Shown here: piece after piece, positions 6,197-14,382 of the stretch
How positions within the stretch are numbered: the first letter of the stretch is position 1
Layout of the letters: each line of letters starts with the position of its first letter
Origin: Streptomyces sp. NBC_00557
Lineage (GTDB): Bacteria; Actinomycetota; Actinomycetes; Streptomycetales; Streptomycetaceae
Assembly (NCBI RefSeq): GCF_036345995.1
Contig: NZ_CP107796.1
Coordinates: 2,170,001 to 2,234,000 of the forward strand
Direction of reading: 5' to 3'
DNA: 64,000 nucleotides
Made by a program: the position numbers and the translations under genes
The notes under the pieces: model-generated
The model's database searches: none
What the model was told of the DNA's origin: nothing
Seen by the model: the letters and a program-made list of their open reading frames with translations, nothing else

Positions 6197-9082
6197 TCAG
6201 CTGCAGCCGCTGGTCGAGCCGCAGCCCTCGCAGATGTAGCAGGAACCGGCCCGCTGCATCTTCGTACCGCAGGAGAAGCACAGCGGGGCGTCGGCCTGGA
6301 TGCCCAGCTGCATCTCCACCAGTTCGGCGCTGGTGTGGGCCTGCTTCGGAGCGGGCTTGGCCGCCTCGGTCTCGGCCTTCGGCGTGGCGACCGCCTTCAG
6401 CTCCTGTGCACGCGGCGCCGACTGGGCCAGGCCCTCGACGTCGACCTCGTCCTCGGACGGCTCGTAGGAACCGGTCTCCAGGTGCCGCTGGCGCTCCTCG
6501 GCGGAGTGGATGCCGAGCGCGGAGCGGGTCTCGAAGGGCAGGAAGTCCAGCGCCAGACGGCGGAAGATGTAGTCGACGATCGACTGCGCCATCCGCACGT
6601 CCGGGTCGTCCGTCATGCCGGCCGGCTCGAAGCGCATGTTGGTGAACTTCGAGACGTACGTCTCCAGCGGCACGCCGTACTGCAGGCCGACGGAGACCGC
6701 GATGGAGAAGGCGTCCATCATGCCCGCGAGGGTCGAGCCCTGCTTGGACATCTTCAGGAAGACCTCGCCGAGACCGTCGTCCGGGTAGGAGTTGGCGGTC
6801 ATGTAGCCCTCGGCGCCACCGACCGTGAAGGAGGTGGTGATCCCCGGGCGGCCCTTCGGGAGGCGCTTGCGGACCGGGCGGTACTCGACGACCTTCTCGA
6901 CCTTGGGCTCGGCGGCGGGCTCCTCGGCCTTGTCCTCCGCGGTCTCCTTCTTCTTGGCGGACAGCGGCTGGCCCACCTTGCAGTTGTCGCGGTAGATCGC
7001 GAGCGCCTTGACGCCCAGCTTCCAGGCCTCGAAGTAGATCTCCTCGACCTCCTCGACGGTCGCCGTCTCCGGCATGTTGACCGTCTTGGAGATGGCGCCG
7101 GAGATCCACGGCTGGATCGCGGCCATCATGCGGACGTGGCCCATCGGGGAGATGGCGCGCTCGCCCATGGCGCAGTCGAACACCTCGTAGTGCTCGTGCT
7201 TCAGGCCCGGGGCGTCGATCACATTGCCGTGCTCGGCGATGTGGGCGACGATCGCCTCGATCTGCTCCTCCTGGTAGCCCAGGCGGCGCAGGGCCTGCGG
7301 GACGGTGCCGTTGACGATCTGCATCGAGCCGCCGCCGACCAGCTTCTTGAACTTCACGAGCGCCAGGTCGGGCTCGACACCGGTGGTGTCGCAGGACATC
7401 GCGAGGCCGATGGTGCCGGTGGGGGCGAGGACGGACGCCTGGGAGTTACGGAAACCGTTCTTCTCACCGAGACGCAGCACGTCCTGCCAGGCCTCCGTGG
7501 CGGCGGCCCACACCGGGGTGTCCAGGTCGTCCATGCGGACGGCCTTGCCGTTGGCGTCGGCGTGCTGCGCCATGACGCGCTTGTGGGCGTCGGCGTTGCG
7601 GGCGTAGCCGTCGTACGGGCCGACGACCGCGGCCAGTTCGGCGGAGCGGCGGTAGGCGGTGCCCGTCATCAGGGAGGTGATGGCACCGGCGAGGGCGCGG
7701 CCGCCGTCGGAGTCGTAGGCGTGGCCGGTGGCCATCAGCAGGGCGCCGAGGTTGGCGTAGCCGATGCCGAGCTGGCGGAACGCGCGCGTGTTCTCGCCGA
7801 TCTTCTGGGTCGGGAAGTCCGCGAAGCAGATCGAGATGTCCATCGCGGTGATGACCAGCTCGACGACCTTCTGGAAGCGCTCGGTCTCGAAGGACTGGTT
7901 GCCCTTGCCGTCGTCCTTCAGGAACTTCATCAGGTTCAGCGAGGCCAGGTTGCAGGACGTGTTGTCCAGGTGCATGTACTCGCTGCACGGGTTCGACGCG
8001 GTGATCCGGCCGGACTCGGGGCAGGTGTGCCAGTTGTTGATGGTGTCGTCGTACTGGATGCCGGGGTCAGCGCAGGCCCAGGCGGCCTCGGCGATCTTGC
8101 GGAAGAGCGCCTTGGCGTCGACCTCCTCGATGACCTCGCCGGTCATACGGGCGCGCAGGCCGAACTTGCCGCCCTCCTCGACCGCCTTCATGAACTCGTC
8201 GTTCACGCGGACCGAGTTGTTGGCGTTCTGGTACTGGACGGAGGTGATGTCCTCGCCGCCCAGGTCCATGTCGAAGCCCGCGTCGCGCAGGACGCGGATC
8301 TTCTCCTCCTCCTTGACCTTGGTCTCGATGAAGTCCTCGATGTCGGGGTGGTCCACGTCGAGGACGACCATCTTGGCGGCGCGGCGGGTGGCGCCGCCGG
8401 ACTTGATGGTGCCGGCGGAGGCGTCGGCGCCGCGCATGAAGGAGACCGGGCCGGAGGCGTTGCCGCCGGAGGACAGCAGCTCCTTGGAGGAGCGGATGCG
8501 GGAGAGGTTCAGGCCGGCGCCGGAGCCGCCCTTGAAGATCATCCCCTCTTCCTTGTACCAGTCGAGGATCGACTCCATGGAGTCGTCGACGGACAGGATG
8601 AAGCAGGCGGAGACCTGCTGGGGCTGCGGGGTGCCCACGTTGAACCAGACGGGGCTGTTGAAGCTGAAGATCTGGTGCAGGAGGGCGTACGCCAGCTCGT
8701 GCTCGAAGATCTCGGCGTCGGCGGGCGAGGCGAAGTACTTGTAGTCCTCGCCGGCCTTCCGGTACGTCTTCACGATGCGGTCGATCAGCTGCTTGAGGCT
8801 GGTCTCGCGCTGCGGGGTGCCGACGGCACCGCGGAAGTACTTGCTGGTGACGATGTTGACCGCGTTCACCGACCAGAAGTCGGGGAACTCGACGCCACGC
8901 TGCTCGAAATTGACCGAGCCGTCGCGCCAGTTGGTCATGACGACGTCACGGCGCTCCCACGACACCTCGTCGTACGGGTGTACGCCGGGGGTGGTGTGGA
9001 TGCGCTCGACACGCAGCCCCTTGGTGGCCTTGGCGCCCTTCGCTCGGGAACCTCGTGCCGGACCGCTCGCCGTCTCTGTCAT
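6197..9082 (-). CDS. nrdJ: Vitamin B12-dependent (class II) ribonucleotide reductase
   Basis: A 961-residue adenosylcobalamin-dependent enzyme that converts ribonucleotides to deoxyribonucleotides, with or without oxygen. Class II features are visible: the N-terminal QQVSACFILSVDDSMESI block, NPCSEYMHLDNTSCNL in the active site, SCDTTGVEPDLALVKFKKL, and a Cys-rich C-terminal tail (CFSC, CYICEGCG) that shuttles reducing equivalents. The start chosen is ATG at 9080-9082, which has GGAGG 7 bases upstream; the frame stays open for 56 more codons without a signal. nrdR lies 164 bp upstream on the same strand, giving the known Streptomyces nrdR-nrdJ pair. I see no B12 riboswitch here, as expected, because that element normally controls the class I genes. 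Confidence 0.97.
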   Translation of the reverse strand: MTETASGPARGSRAKGAKATKGLRVERIHTTPGVHPYDEVSWERRDVVMTNWRDGSVNFEQRGVEFPDFWSVNAVNIVTSKYFRGAVGTPQRETSLKQLIDRIVKTYRKAGEDYKYFASPADAEIFEHELAYALLHQIFSFNSPVWFNVGTPQPQQVSACFILSVDDSMESILDWYKEEGMIFKGGSGAGLNLSRIRSSKELLSSGGNASGPVSFMRGADASAGTIKSGGATRRAAKMVVLDVDHPDIEDFIETKVKEEEKIRVLRDAGFDMDLGGEDITSVQYQNANNSVRVNDEFMKAVEEGGKFGLRARMTGEVIEEVDAKALFRKIAEAAWACADPGIQYDDTINNWHTCPESGRITASNPCSEYMHLDNTSCNLASLNLMKFLKDDGKGNQSFETERFQKVVELVITAMDISICFADFPTQKIGENTRAFRQLGIGYANLGALLMATGHAYDSDGGRALAGAITSLMTGTAYRRSAELAAVVGPYDGYARNADAHKRVMAQHADANGKAVRMDDLDTPVWAAATEAWQDVLRLGEKNGFRNSQASVLAPTGTIGLAMSCDTTGVEPDLALVKFKKLVGGGSMQIVNGTVPQALRRLGYQEEQIEAIVAHIAEHGNVIDAPGLKHEHYEVFDCAMGERAISPMGHVRMMAAIQPWISGAISKTVNMPETATVEEVEEIYFEAWKLGVKALAIYRDNCKVGQPLSAKKKETAEDKAEEPAAEPKVEKVVEYRPVRKRLPKGRPGITTSFTVGGAEGYMTANSYPDDGLGEVFLKMSKQGSTLAGMMDAFSIAVSVGLQYGVPLETYVSKFTNMRFEPAGMTDDPDVRMAQSIVDYIFRRLALDFLPFETRSALGIHSAEERQRHLETGSYEPSEDEVDVEGLAQSAPRAQELKAVATPKAETEAAKPAPKQAHTSAELVEMQLGIQADAPLCFSCGTKMQRAGSCYICEGCGSTSGCS

Positions 9083-9246
9083 GCCGCCTCCCTGTACGGG
9101 CAAAAACGCCCTGAAGTGCCCCGATTGTTCCCGTGGCACGGTGTTCTGTCGTGTGTCGCGGGCACCCTCAGCTGCCACCCGCGACAGGTCTTCGTTGGCC
9201 GCCTCACGGCCGGAACCCGGCTCTCCTCCCGGATTCCGGCCCGCCG

Positions 9247-9798
9247 TCACTCGGCGGCGTGGGCGGGCACGGGGACCTCGCCGGTCCTGCCCGGCCCGCG
9301 ATCGTCTTCCTTGCTCCCCGTTCCCGCATCTTCCTCGTCCACGCCGGGGCCTCCCGTCGCCTCCCTCAGCTCCGCGATGGCGGCCTCGAAGTCCTCGAGC
9401 GAGTCGAACGCCCGGTAGACGGAGGCGAACCGCAGATAGGCGACGAGGTCGAGTTCCTGCAACGGGCCGAGTATGGCCAGCCCCACGTCATGGGTGGTCA
9501 GCTCGGCGCTTCCGGTGGCCCGTACCGCCTCCTCGACCCGCTGGCCGAGCTGGGCGAGTGCGTCCTCGGTGACAGGCCGCCCCTGGCATGCCTTGCGCAC
9601 GCCGTTGATGACCTTGGTCCGGCTGAACGGCTCGGTGACCCCGGACCGCTTGATCACCATGAGCGAGCACGTCTCCACGGTCGTGAAACGACGGGAGCAG
9701 TCAGGGCACTGGCGGCGCCTGCGGATCGACGTGCCGTCGTCGGTCGTACGACTGTCGACCACGCGGCTGTCGGGGTGCCTGCAGAAGGGGCAGTGCAT
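9247..9798 (-). CDS. nrdR: Transcriptional repressor NrdR
   Basis: A 183-residue nucleotide-sensing repressor of ribonucleotide reductase genes. The N-terminal zinc ribbon has Cys 3, 6, 31 and 34 (MHCPFC and QCPDC), followed by an ATP-cone domain from about residue 46 to 136 ([16 protein letters not shown]). The start is ATG at 9796-9798 with GGAG 5 bases upstream; a TTG three codons earlier is the only alternative. The 45-residue acidic, Gly-rich C-terminal tail is longer than the typical 150-160-residue NrdR. It heads the nrdRJ operon and two NrdR boxes lie upstream, so it is autoregulated. Confidence 0.97.
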   Translation of the reverse strand: MHCPFCRHPDSRVVDSRTTDDGTSIRRRRQCPDCSRRFTTVETCSLMVIKRSGVTEPFSRTKVINGVRKACQGRPVTEDALAQLGQRVEEAVRATGSAELTTHDVGLAILGPLQELDLVAYLRFASVYRAFDSLEDFEAAIAELREATGGPGVDEEDAGTGSKEDDRGPGRTGEVPVPAHAAE

Positions 9799-9905
9799 GA
9801 TCTCCAACCCTCCTCACAGCAGACTCATCAACCTCACCGAGCCACATGAGCCCCGCGAAGCAGCCCTAAGCATAGGCGATCGTGGAGCCGTCTCAGACCC
9901 GGGGG

Positions 9906-9952
9906 ACCACAACTTCTGGGCTGCTGTAGCCATCCAACCACTAGATGTGGGG
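9906..9952 (-). promoter_or_regulatory. Pair of NrdR boxes upstream of nrdR-nrdJ
   Basis: Two 16-bp near-palindromes on exactly the same helical face: box A 9937-9952 (ACCACTAGATGTGGGG) and box B 9906-9921 (ACCACAACTTCTGGGC), offset by 31 bp. NrdR sites occur as such pairs, about three helical turns apart. They lie 108-154 bp upstream of the nrdR ATG, where they would overlap or flank the promoter. Confidence 0.75.
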
Positions 9953-10156
9953 ATTGGCTCATACATCGAGGCAGAATCGCGTGTCGCGCGGAACCGCCGC
10001 GCACACCGGCCGCGAAGGACCGCGCAGGGACACGCGGGCCGCAGAACCGTATCGCTGAGCGGCTTACGGAGATACCGTGAGCGCCACACGGAGGACGCGT
10101 GGGACTCCGGCGCAGAAGGGACCCGGAGCCGGGACGGCCGGCTTCCGGATGGCAGA

Positions 10157-10224
10157 CTGGGGCCGCGACCCACGAGGTCGGCAACCCCAGCGGTGAAGAG
10201 TACAACAATGGGCGCTTTTGCCCG
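10157..10224. other. Structured intergenic element between nrdR and lexA
   Basis: Two consecutive hairpins. The first (10157-10190) pairs CTGGGG with CCCCAG and CGACC with GGTCG around a CACGA loop. The second (10209-10224) is a GGGC/GCCC stem with a T-rich loop. It lies in the middle of the 565-bp gap between the divergent nrdR and lexA genes, clear of both sets of operator sites. It could be a small RNA or part of a long leader; sequence alone does not decide the strand. Confidence 0.35.
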
Positions 10225-10288
10225 CCAGGTGGCGCGTCAGCAATACACCCAGACACATGATCGCGTCAGGTGAATCGCACTTTTTCAC

Positions 10289-10330
10289 TCGAACGTGTGT
10301 TTGGCGCAACCTTTCGAAAGCAACTACCGT
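10289..10330 (+). promoter_or_regulatory. lexA promoter with overlapping SOS box
   Basis: The SOS box at 10289-10304 reads TCGAACGTGTGTTTGG, matching the actinobacterial pattern CGAAC-N4-GTTYG. A promoter-like -35 TTGGCG (10301-10306), an 18-base spacer and -10 TACCGT (10325-10330) follow, so bound LexA would cover the -35 and shut off its own gene. Confidence 0.7.
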
Positions 10331-10363
10331 TGTGCAGCAGGGAGACCATCGAGAGGGGCCGAC

Positions 10364-11143
10364 GTGACCACCACCGCAGACAGTGCCACCATCACCGCCC
10401 AGGACCGCTCCCAGGGCCGAGTCGAGGCGGTACACGTGATGAACGAAGCCACGAATCCCGAGGGACCCAAGCGCTCCCTGCCAGGCCGGCCTCCAGGCAT
10501 CCGGGCCGACAGCTCCGGACTCACCGACCGGCAGCGCCGCGTGATCGAGGTCATCCGCGACTCCGTACAGCGGCGCGGTTACCCGCCGTCGATGCGGGAG
10601 ATCGGCCAGGCCGTCGGCCTCTCGAGCACCTCCTCGGTCGCGCACCAGCTGATGGCACTCGAGCGCAAGGGCTTCCTGCGCCGCGACCCGCACCGCCCGC
10701 GCGCGTACGAGGTGCGCGGCTCGGACCAGGCCGTGACCATGCAGCCCACGGACACCGCCGGCAAGCCCGCCGCGTCGTACGTCCCGCTGGTCGGCCGTAT
10801 CGCCGCCGGTGGCCCCATCCTCGCGGAGGAGTCCGTCGAGGACGTCTTCCCTCTCCCCCGCCAGCTCGTCGGCGACGGTGAACTCTTCGTCCTGAAGGTC
10901 GTCGGCGACTCCATGATCGAGGCCGCGATCTGCGACGGCGACTGGGTCACCGTGCGCCGCCAGCCGGTCGCCGAGAACGGCGACATCGTGGCCGCGATGC
11001 TCGACGGCGAAGCCACCGTCAAGCGCTTCAAGCGCGAGGACGGCCATGTCTGGCTCCTCCCGCACAACGCGGCCTACGAGCCGATCCCCGGCGACGACGC
11101 GACCATCCTGGGCAAGGTCGTCGCGGTGCTGCGGCGCGTGTGA
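10364..11143 (+). CDS. lexA: SOS repressor LexA
   Basis: A 259-residue repressor of DNA-damage genes. An N-terminal winged helix (about residues 50-115, [20 protein letters not shown]) precedes the self-cleaving peptidase domain. Cleavage occurs between Ala148 and Gly149 in RIAAGGPIL; the catalytic Ser183 is in VVGDSMIEA and Lys220 in GEATVKRFK. The start is GTG at 10364 with GAGAGGGG upstream; an internal start at 10439 would also leave all domains intact, so the first 25 residues are uncertain. An SOS box overlaps the promoter, giving autoregulation. It converges on the DinG-type helicase gene. Confidence 0.97.
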   Translation: MTTTADSATITAQDRSQGRVEAVHVMNEATNPEGPKRSLPGRPPGIRADSSGLTDRQRRVIEVIRDSVQRRGYPPSMREIGQAVGLSSTSSVAHQLMALERKGFLRRDPHRPRAYEVRGSDQAVTMQPTDTAGKPAASYVPLVGRIAAGGPILAEESVEDVFPLPRQLVGDGELFVLKVVGDSMIEAAICDGDWVTVRRQPVAENGDIVAAMLDGEATVKRFKREDGHVWLLPHNAAYEPIPGDDATILGKVVAVLRRV

Positions 11144-11182
11144 CACCTGCGGGCGGGCCGTACGGCTGCTCGCTCCCTGACC

Positions 11183-11216
11183 GGGCCCCGGAACCCCTGC
11201 GCCGGTTCCGGGGCCC
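11183..11216 (+). terminator. First hairpin after lexA
   Basis: A perfect 13-bp stem: left arm 11183-11195 (GGGCCCCGGAACC), right arm 11204-11216, 8-base loop. It begins 40 bases after the lexA stop. Confidence 0.75.
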
Positions 11217-11250
11217 TGCCCTGTCCGGGGCGGCTCCCGGCACTCCTCGC

Positions 11251-11294
11251 ATCGCGGGGTAGCCTGACCGGCGCCGGTCAGGCTACCCCGCGAT
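11251..11294. terminator. 44-bp perfect palindrome between lexA and the helicase gene
   Basis: Two 22-base arms, 11251-11272 and 11273-11294, are exact reverse complements with no loop bases. The right end touches the last base of the stop codon of the minus-strand helicase gene. As RNA it would fold on either strand, so it probably terminates both convergent transcripts. Confidence 0.8.
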
Positions 11295-13282
11295 CACTTC
11301 GCGGCCTGCTGCGCCTCGGCCGCCTTCGCCGCCGCGTCGATCGCGGCGAGCGACCTGCGCACCTGGTTACGGTCCGTGGTGTACCAGAAGTCCGGCAGTG
11401 ACGCTTTCAGATAGCCGCCGTACCGTGCGGTCGCCAGCCGCTGGTCCAGTACGGCGACCACGCCCCGGTCTCCCGAGGCGCGGACGAGCCGGCCGGCGCC
11501 CTGGGCCATCAGCAGAGCGGCGTGGGTGGCGGCCACCGCCATGAAGCCGTTGCCCCCGGCGTCCTCCACCGCCTTCTGCCGGGCGCTCATCAAGGGATCG
11601 TCGGGACGGGGGAACGGGATCTTGTCCATCACGACCAGCTGACAGCTCGGCCCCGGCACGTCGACGCCCTGCCACAAAGAAAGGGTGCCGAACAGACAGG
11701 TCCTCGGGTCGGCCGCGAAGTTCTTGATCAGTTCGCCGAGGGTCTCCTCGCCCTGGAGCAGGATCGGGAACTCGGGAATCCTCGAGCGCAACTCCTCCGC
11801 CGCGAGCTGCGCGGCCCGCATGGACGAGAACAGCCCGAGGGTACGGCCGCCGGCCGCCTGGATCAGCTCGGTCAGCTCGTCCAGCATGTCGGAGCGCTCC
11901 CCGTCACGCGCGGGGCGCGAGAGATGCCGGGCGACATAGAGGATGCCCTGCTTGCGGTAGTCGAAGGGCGAGCCGACGTCGATGCCCTTCCACTTCGGCA
12001 GGTCCTCGCCCTCCACGCCCTCGGGGCCCAGCCCCAGGGAGGCGCCCACGCCGTTGAAGTCACCGCCCAGCTTGAGGGTCGCCGAGGTGAGGACGACCGC
12101 GCGGTCGGAGAAGAGCTTCTCCCTGAGCAGACCCGACACCGACATGGGAGCGACCCGAAGGGAGGCGCCGAAGCGGTCGTGCCGCTCGTACCAGACGACG
12201 TCCCACTCCGAGCCGTTCAGGACCCGCTCCGCCACGTCGTGCACCGTCTCCACCGAGGCCAGCGCCTGCTTGCGGACCGCGTCCTCGTCCTGCACCGACT
12301 TGTCCCGGGTGGAGCCGAGCGCGGTGATCACCGTGCGCGCGGCGTCCCGCAGGGCCATCAGGGCATAGCCGAGATCTTCCGGGATCTCCTCCAGACGCCC
12401 CGGCAGGGCCAGCTCCATCAGCCGCTCGAAGCCCTCGGCGGCGGTCTGCAGCTGGTCGGCGGCCTTCTCGTTGACGAGCTTGGCGGCACGGCGCACCGCC
12501 CGGTTGACCTGGCCGGGCGTGAGCTCGCCGGTCGCGACGCCGGTGACGCGGGAGACGAGTTCATGGGCCTCGTCCACGATCAGCACCTCGTGCTGGGGCA
12601 GCACCGGTGCGCCCTCGATGGCGTCGATGGCGAGCAGCGCGTGGTTGGTGACCACGACGTCGGCGAGCTTGGCACGCTCCCGGGCCATCTCCGCGAAGCA
12701 CTCGGCGCCGTAGGCGCACTTCGACGCGCCCAGGCACTCCCGCGACGACACCGACACCTGCGCCCAGGCACGGTCCGACACGCCCGGAGTGAGGTCGTCC
12801 CGGTCGCCGGTCTCCGTCTCGTCCGACCAGTCCCGCAGCCTCAGGAGATCCTGGCCCAGCTTGCTGGTGGGCGCCGCGGCCTCGAACTGGTCGAAGAGAC
12901 CGTCCTCCTCGTCCTGGGGCATGCCCTCGTGCAGGCGGTGCAGGCAGAGATAGTTCGACCGGCCCTTGAGCATGGCGAACTCCGGGCGGCGGCGCAGCAG
13001 CGGGTGCAGGGCCTCCACCGTGCGCGGCAGGTCGCGCTCCACCAGCTGGCGCTGCAGCGCGAGGGTGGCCGTGGCGACGACCACCCGTTCCCCGTGCGCG
13101 AGCGCCGGCACGAGATAGCCGAGCGACTTACCGGTGCCGGTACCGGCCTGGACCAGCAGGTGGGATCCGTCGTCGATCGCCTCGGCGACCGCTTCGGCCA
13201 TGGTCACCTGGCCGGGGCGCTCCGTGCCGCCCACAGCGGTGACAGCGGCGTGCAGGAGTTCGGGGAGTGAGGGCTTCGTCAT
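11294..13282 (-). CDS. DinG/XPD-like ATP-dependent DNA helicase
   Basis: A 662-residue superfamily 2 helicase that unwinds DNA 5' to 3' during repair. Walker A QAGTGTGKS is at residues 45-53 and the DEAH box at 237-240. Four cysteines at 113, 183, 189 and 195 (YLCLH, ECLGASKC, ECF) fit the iron-sulfur cluster of the XPD/DinG family. C-terminal helicase motifs (LFGTLSLWQGVDVPG, then GAGRLVRASGDRGVVAVLDQR) complete the core. The start is ATG at 13280-13282. It stands next to lexA, but I see no SOS box in its upstream region, only a 12-bp tandem repeat. It is annotated in other Streptomyces as ATP-dependent DNA helicase. Confidence 0.93.
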   Translation of the reverse strand: MTKPSLPELLHAAVTAVGGTERPGQVTMAEAVAEAIDDGSHLLVQAGTGTGKSLGYLVPALAHGERVVVATATLALQRQLVERDLPRTVEALHPLLRRRPEFAMLKGRSNYLCLHRLHEGMPQDEEDGLFDQFEAAAPTSKLGQDLLRLRDWSDETETGDRDDLTPGVSDRAWAQVSVSSRECLGASKCAYGAECFAEMARERAKLADVVVTNHALLAIDAIEGAPVLPQHEVLIVDEAHELVSRVTGVATGELTPGQVNRAVRRAAKLVNEKAADQLQTAAEGFERLMELALPGRLEEIPEDLGYALMALRDAARTVITALGSTRDKSVQDEDAVRKQALASVETVHDVAERVLNGSEWDVVWYERHDRFGASLRVAPMSVSGLLREKLFSDRAVVLTSATLKLGGDFNGVGASLGLGPEGVEGEDLPKWKGIDVGSPFDYRKQGILYVARHLSRPARDGERSDMLDELTELIQAAGGRTLGLFSSMRAAQLAAEELRSRIPEFPILLQGEETLGELIKNFAADPRTCLFGTLSLWQGVDVPGPSCQLVVMDKIPFPRPDDPLMSARQKAVEDAGGNGFMAVAATHAALLMAQGAGRLVRASGDRGVVAVLDQRLATARYGGYLKASLPDFWYTTDRNQVRRSLAAIDAAAKAAEAQQAAK

Positions 13283-13371
13283 AGCCCGACCACCCTACGG
13301 CCCGGCACTGACAAACGGGCGATCAAGACGGGGAGGGAGGGCGGGATCACGGCCGGGCTCCTGGGTGGGGC

Positions 13372-13419
13372 GAGTGGGCGGATGAGTGGGTGACTGAGTG
13401 GGTGGACGAGTGGGGGGAG
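13372..13419. repeat. 12-bp tandem repeat, four copies, upstream of the helicase gene
   Basis: Four contiguous 12-bp units begin GAGTGGG: 13372-13383, 13384-13395, 13396-13407 and 13408-13419, differing at positions 8-12. The array lies 90-137 bp upstream of the helicase start, in the stretch that should contain its promoter. Confidence 0.85.
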
Positions 13420-13513
13420 GCAGCGGGCGCAGGAATTTCTCTGGATTCTCGGGTCGGCGGGAACTCGCACGGCACGCCGGTCGTACTACGTGCGACAGGA
13501 CAGTCACGCTGCG

Positions 13514-14314
13514 CTACAGCACATCGCGCAGGACCCGGTCCCGGATCATGAGGGCGGCCCGCTTGCCGGGCAGGTCGACCTCGTCGGCGAACCGGAATCC
13601 CGCGCTCAGGAACGCTGCGACGGAGGGGGTGTTGCGAAGGTCGGGTTCTGCCACGACCCGTGCGCACGCGGGGCGCCGGTCGAGGATCAGGTCGGCCACG
13701 GCCCGCAGCAGGGTCGAGCCCACGCCCCGCCCTCGGTCCGCCGCTTCGCCGACGAGGAGATGGATCCCGATGTCGTGCGGCCGGGCCGGGTGGTGGCGGG
13801 CCAGTGGATCCAGGTCCGCCCGGTAGATCTCCCAGTAGCTCATCGGTGTGCCGTCCAGTGCGCCGAGGCAGGGCACGCTGCGTCCGTCGCCGTCGAGTTG
13901 CGCGCGCAGATGCTCCTCCGTCCGGTTCGGGGGCCCGGCCAGCTCCCAGAACTCCGCGACGGCGGGGTCGTTCATCCAGCGATGGACGAGCGGCAGGTCG
14001 TGACCGATACGCACAGGAACGAGGTGCAAGGAGCCGACGCGTGTGACCACCGGGCCCCACGTGTGGGGCTGACCCAGGAGATAGCCGGTGCCTCCGGCGA
14101 GGAGCGCGCGGAATTCGGCGGGCAGATGCAGGTCCAGCGTTTCCTCGCAGTCCCCGTCGTCGTCCTCGACGGCGAAGCCCGCGAAGGGGGCACTCCGGCT
14201 GCCCGTTCGGTCCGCAGCGGGGCGGCCGGAGGCCTCGTGAACAGGTGCGCCCGCGTGGGCGGGGGCACCGGGACGGGCAGGGCCGGGGCCGGCGTTCGCG
14301 TCGGTGGGAGGCAT
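13514..14314 (-). CDS. GNAT acyltransferase of siderophore biosynthesis (IucB-like)
   Basis: A 266-residue acyl-CoA-dependent N-acyltransferase. The N-terminal 60 residues are Ala/Gly/Pro-rich and probably flexible. The GNAT core spans about residues 95-266, with HRWMNDPAVAEFWELAGP near residue 110 (the IucB/RhbD-type block) and the acetyl-CoA loop GEAADRGRGVGSTLLRAV near residue 190. In siderophore pathways such enzymes acylate the amine arm before coupling to citrate. It is the last gene of a three-gene minus-strand operon, 68 bp downstream of the IucA/IucC synthetase. The start is ATG at 14312-14314. Acetyl versus longer acyl donor cannot be told. Confidence 0.88.
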   Translation of the reverse strand: MPPTDANAGPGPARPGAPAHAGAPVHEASGRPAADRTGSRSAPFAGFAVEDDDGDCEETLDLHLPAEFRALLAGGTGYLLGQPHTWGPVVTRVGSLHLVPVRIGHDLPLVHRWMNDPAVAEFWELAGPPNRTEEHLRAQLDGDGRSVPCLGALDGTPMSYWEIYRADLDPLARHHPARPHDIGIHLLVGEAADRGRGVGSTLLRAVADLILDRRPACARVVAEPDLRNTPSVAAFLSAGFRFADEVDLPGKRAALMIRDRVLRDVL

Positions 14315-14382
14315 GGTGCGCTCCTCTCAGGAGACGAGGTGGGTCATGTTTCTCGGCAGGGCGGGGAGACGGTTCGATTCGT

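Noticed and set aside
6335..9418. A 1027-codon plus-strand frame over nrdJ
   Set aside because: It is antisense to nrdJ with Leu/Val/Asp/Gly-biased sequence and no family motifs; nrdJ is certain.
9799..10363. A cobalamin riboswitch for nrdJ
   Set aside because: No B12-box-like sequence was found upstream of nrdR or nrdJ; the regulatory signals seen are NrdR boxes.
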